From NCBI GenBank assembly GCA_035546355.1, contig DATKEH010000398.1, forward strand, positions 1 through 6,213: DNA of 6,213 nucleotides, read 5' to 3'. The stretch comes from DATKEH01 sp035546355 (lineage in GTDB: Bacteria; Acidobacteriota; Thermoanaerobaculia; Multivoradales; JAIOJS01). The notes under the pieces were generated by a model. The model did no database searches. It was not told the DNA's origin and was given only the letters and a program-made list of their open reading frames with translations. Shown in pieces: positions 6,132-6,213 of the stretch (positions are counted from its first letter, which is position 1; the number at the start of each line of letters is the position of its first letter). The translations under genes and the position numbers were made by a program.

Positions 6132-6213
6132 TGGCCCAGATCCGCGTGCTGGTGGCCGACGACCACACCATCGTGCGCCAGGGAGTGGTGAGCCTGCTCT
6201 CGGCCACCGGCGA
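6131..6213 (+). CDS. NarL/FixJ-type response regulator, N-terminal fragment cut by the window edge
   Basis: Only 27 codons are visible. They begin MAQIRVLVADDHTIVRQG and run to LLSATG. This is the first strand and helix of a receiver domain: the acidic pair D10-D11 after the first hydrophobic strand helps bind magnesium, and DDHxxVRQG is the signature of the NarL/LuxR-type regulators that pair with HisKA_3 kinases. The phosphoacceptor aspartate and the expected C-terminal LuxR-type helix-turn-helix lie beyond the window. The TGATG overlap with the histidine kinase makes them a cognate pair and puts both in the same operon as the Ser/Thr kinase. The family is nearly certain from this short stretch; the target genes are not knowable here. 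Confidence 0.85.
   Translation, partial: MAQIRVLVADDHTIVRQGVVSLLSATG

Noticed and set aside
1..6213. CRISPR array, tRNA or rRNA, insertion sequence, attachment site, phage-defence genes
   Set aside because: No regularly spaced direct repeats, tRNA-like cloverleaf, transposase motif or terminal inverted repeats were seen on either strand; coding density leaves only the 147-base gap free.

Overview
The window is very GC-rich (roughly three quarters G+C by eye) and every gene lies on the + strand. Third codon positions are strongly G/C-biased, and long spurious open frames result in the other five frames. The gene content suggests a free-living, signalling-rich bacterium with many eukaryotic-type kinases. 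It includes a PknB-like Ser/Thr kinase joined to a TolB/FlgO-like domain and a long TPR array, and an FHA-GAF protein. Acidobacteriota (Thermoanaerobaculia-like) fits best and Myxococcota is the main alternative. This is inference from architecture, not from a marker gene.

Layout: (1) Bases 1-779 are the 3' part of an uncharacterised protein (beta-rich front, helical back) whose start lies outside the window. (2) Bases 780-926 are a 147-base gap with a weak promoter-like hexamer and no convincing terminator. (3) Bases 927-1946 encode an FHA-GAF protein. (4) Bases 1943-5350 encode a 1135-residue Ser/Thr kinase with one membrane segment, a TolB/FlgO-like domain and sixteen TPRs. (5) Bases 5328-6131 encode a NarL/DegS-type histidine kinase with no sensory domain. 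(6) Base 6131 to the right edge is the start of a NarL/FixJ-type response regulator.

Genes 3-6 overlap end to start (ATGA; about 23 bases; TGATG), so they look like one translationally coupled operon. The inferred circuit has two linked parts. The membrane kinase senses something through its TPR and TolB-like region and autophosphorylates, and the FHA-GAF protein reads the phosphothreonine. The soluble histidine kinase and its response regulator, which have no sensor of their own in view, would be a transcriptional output branch controlled by the Ser/Thr branch. The catalytic residues of both kinases and the pThr-binding residues of the FHA domain are intact in the sequence; the link between the branches is a hypothesis. 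The most striking structural feature is that eleven consecutive 40-residue TPR units run without a single insertion or deletion.
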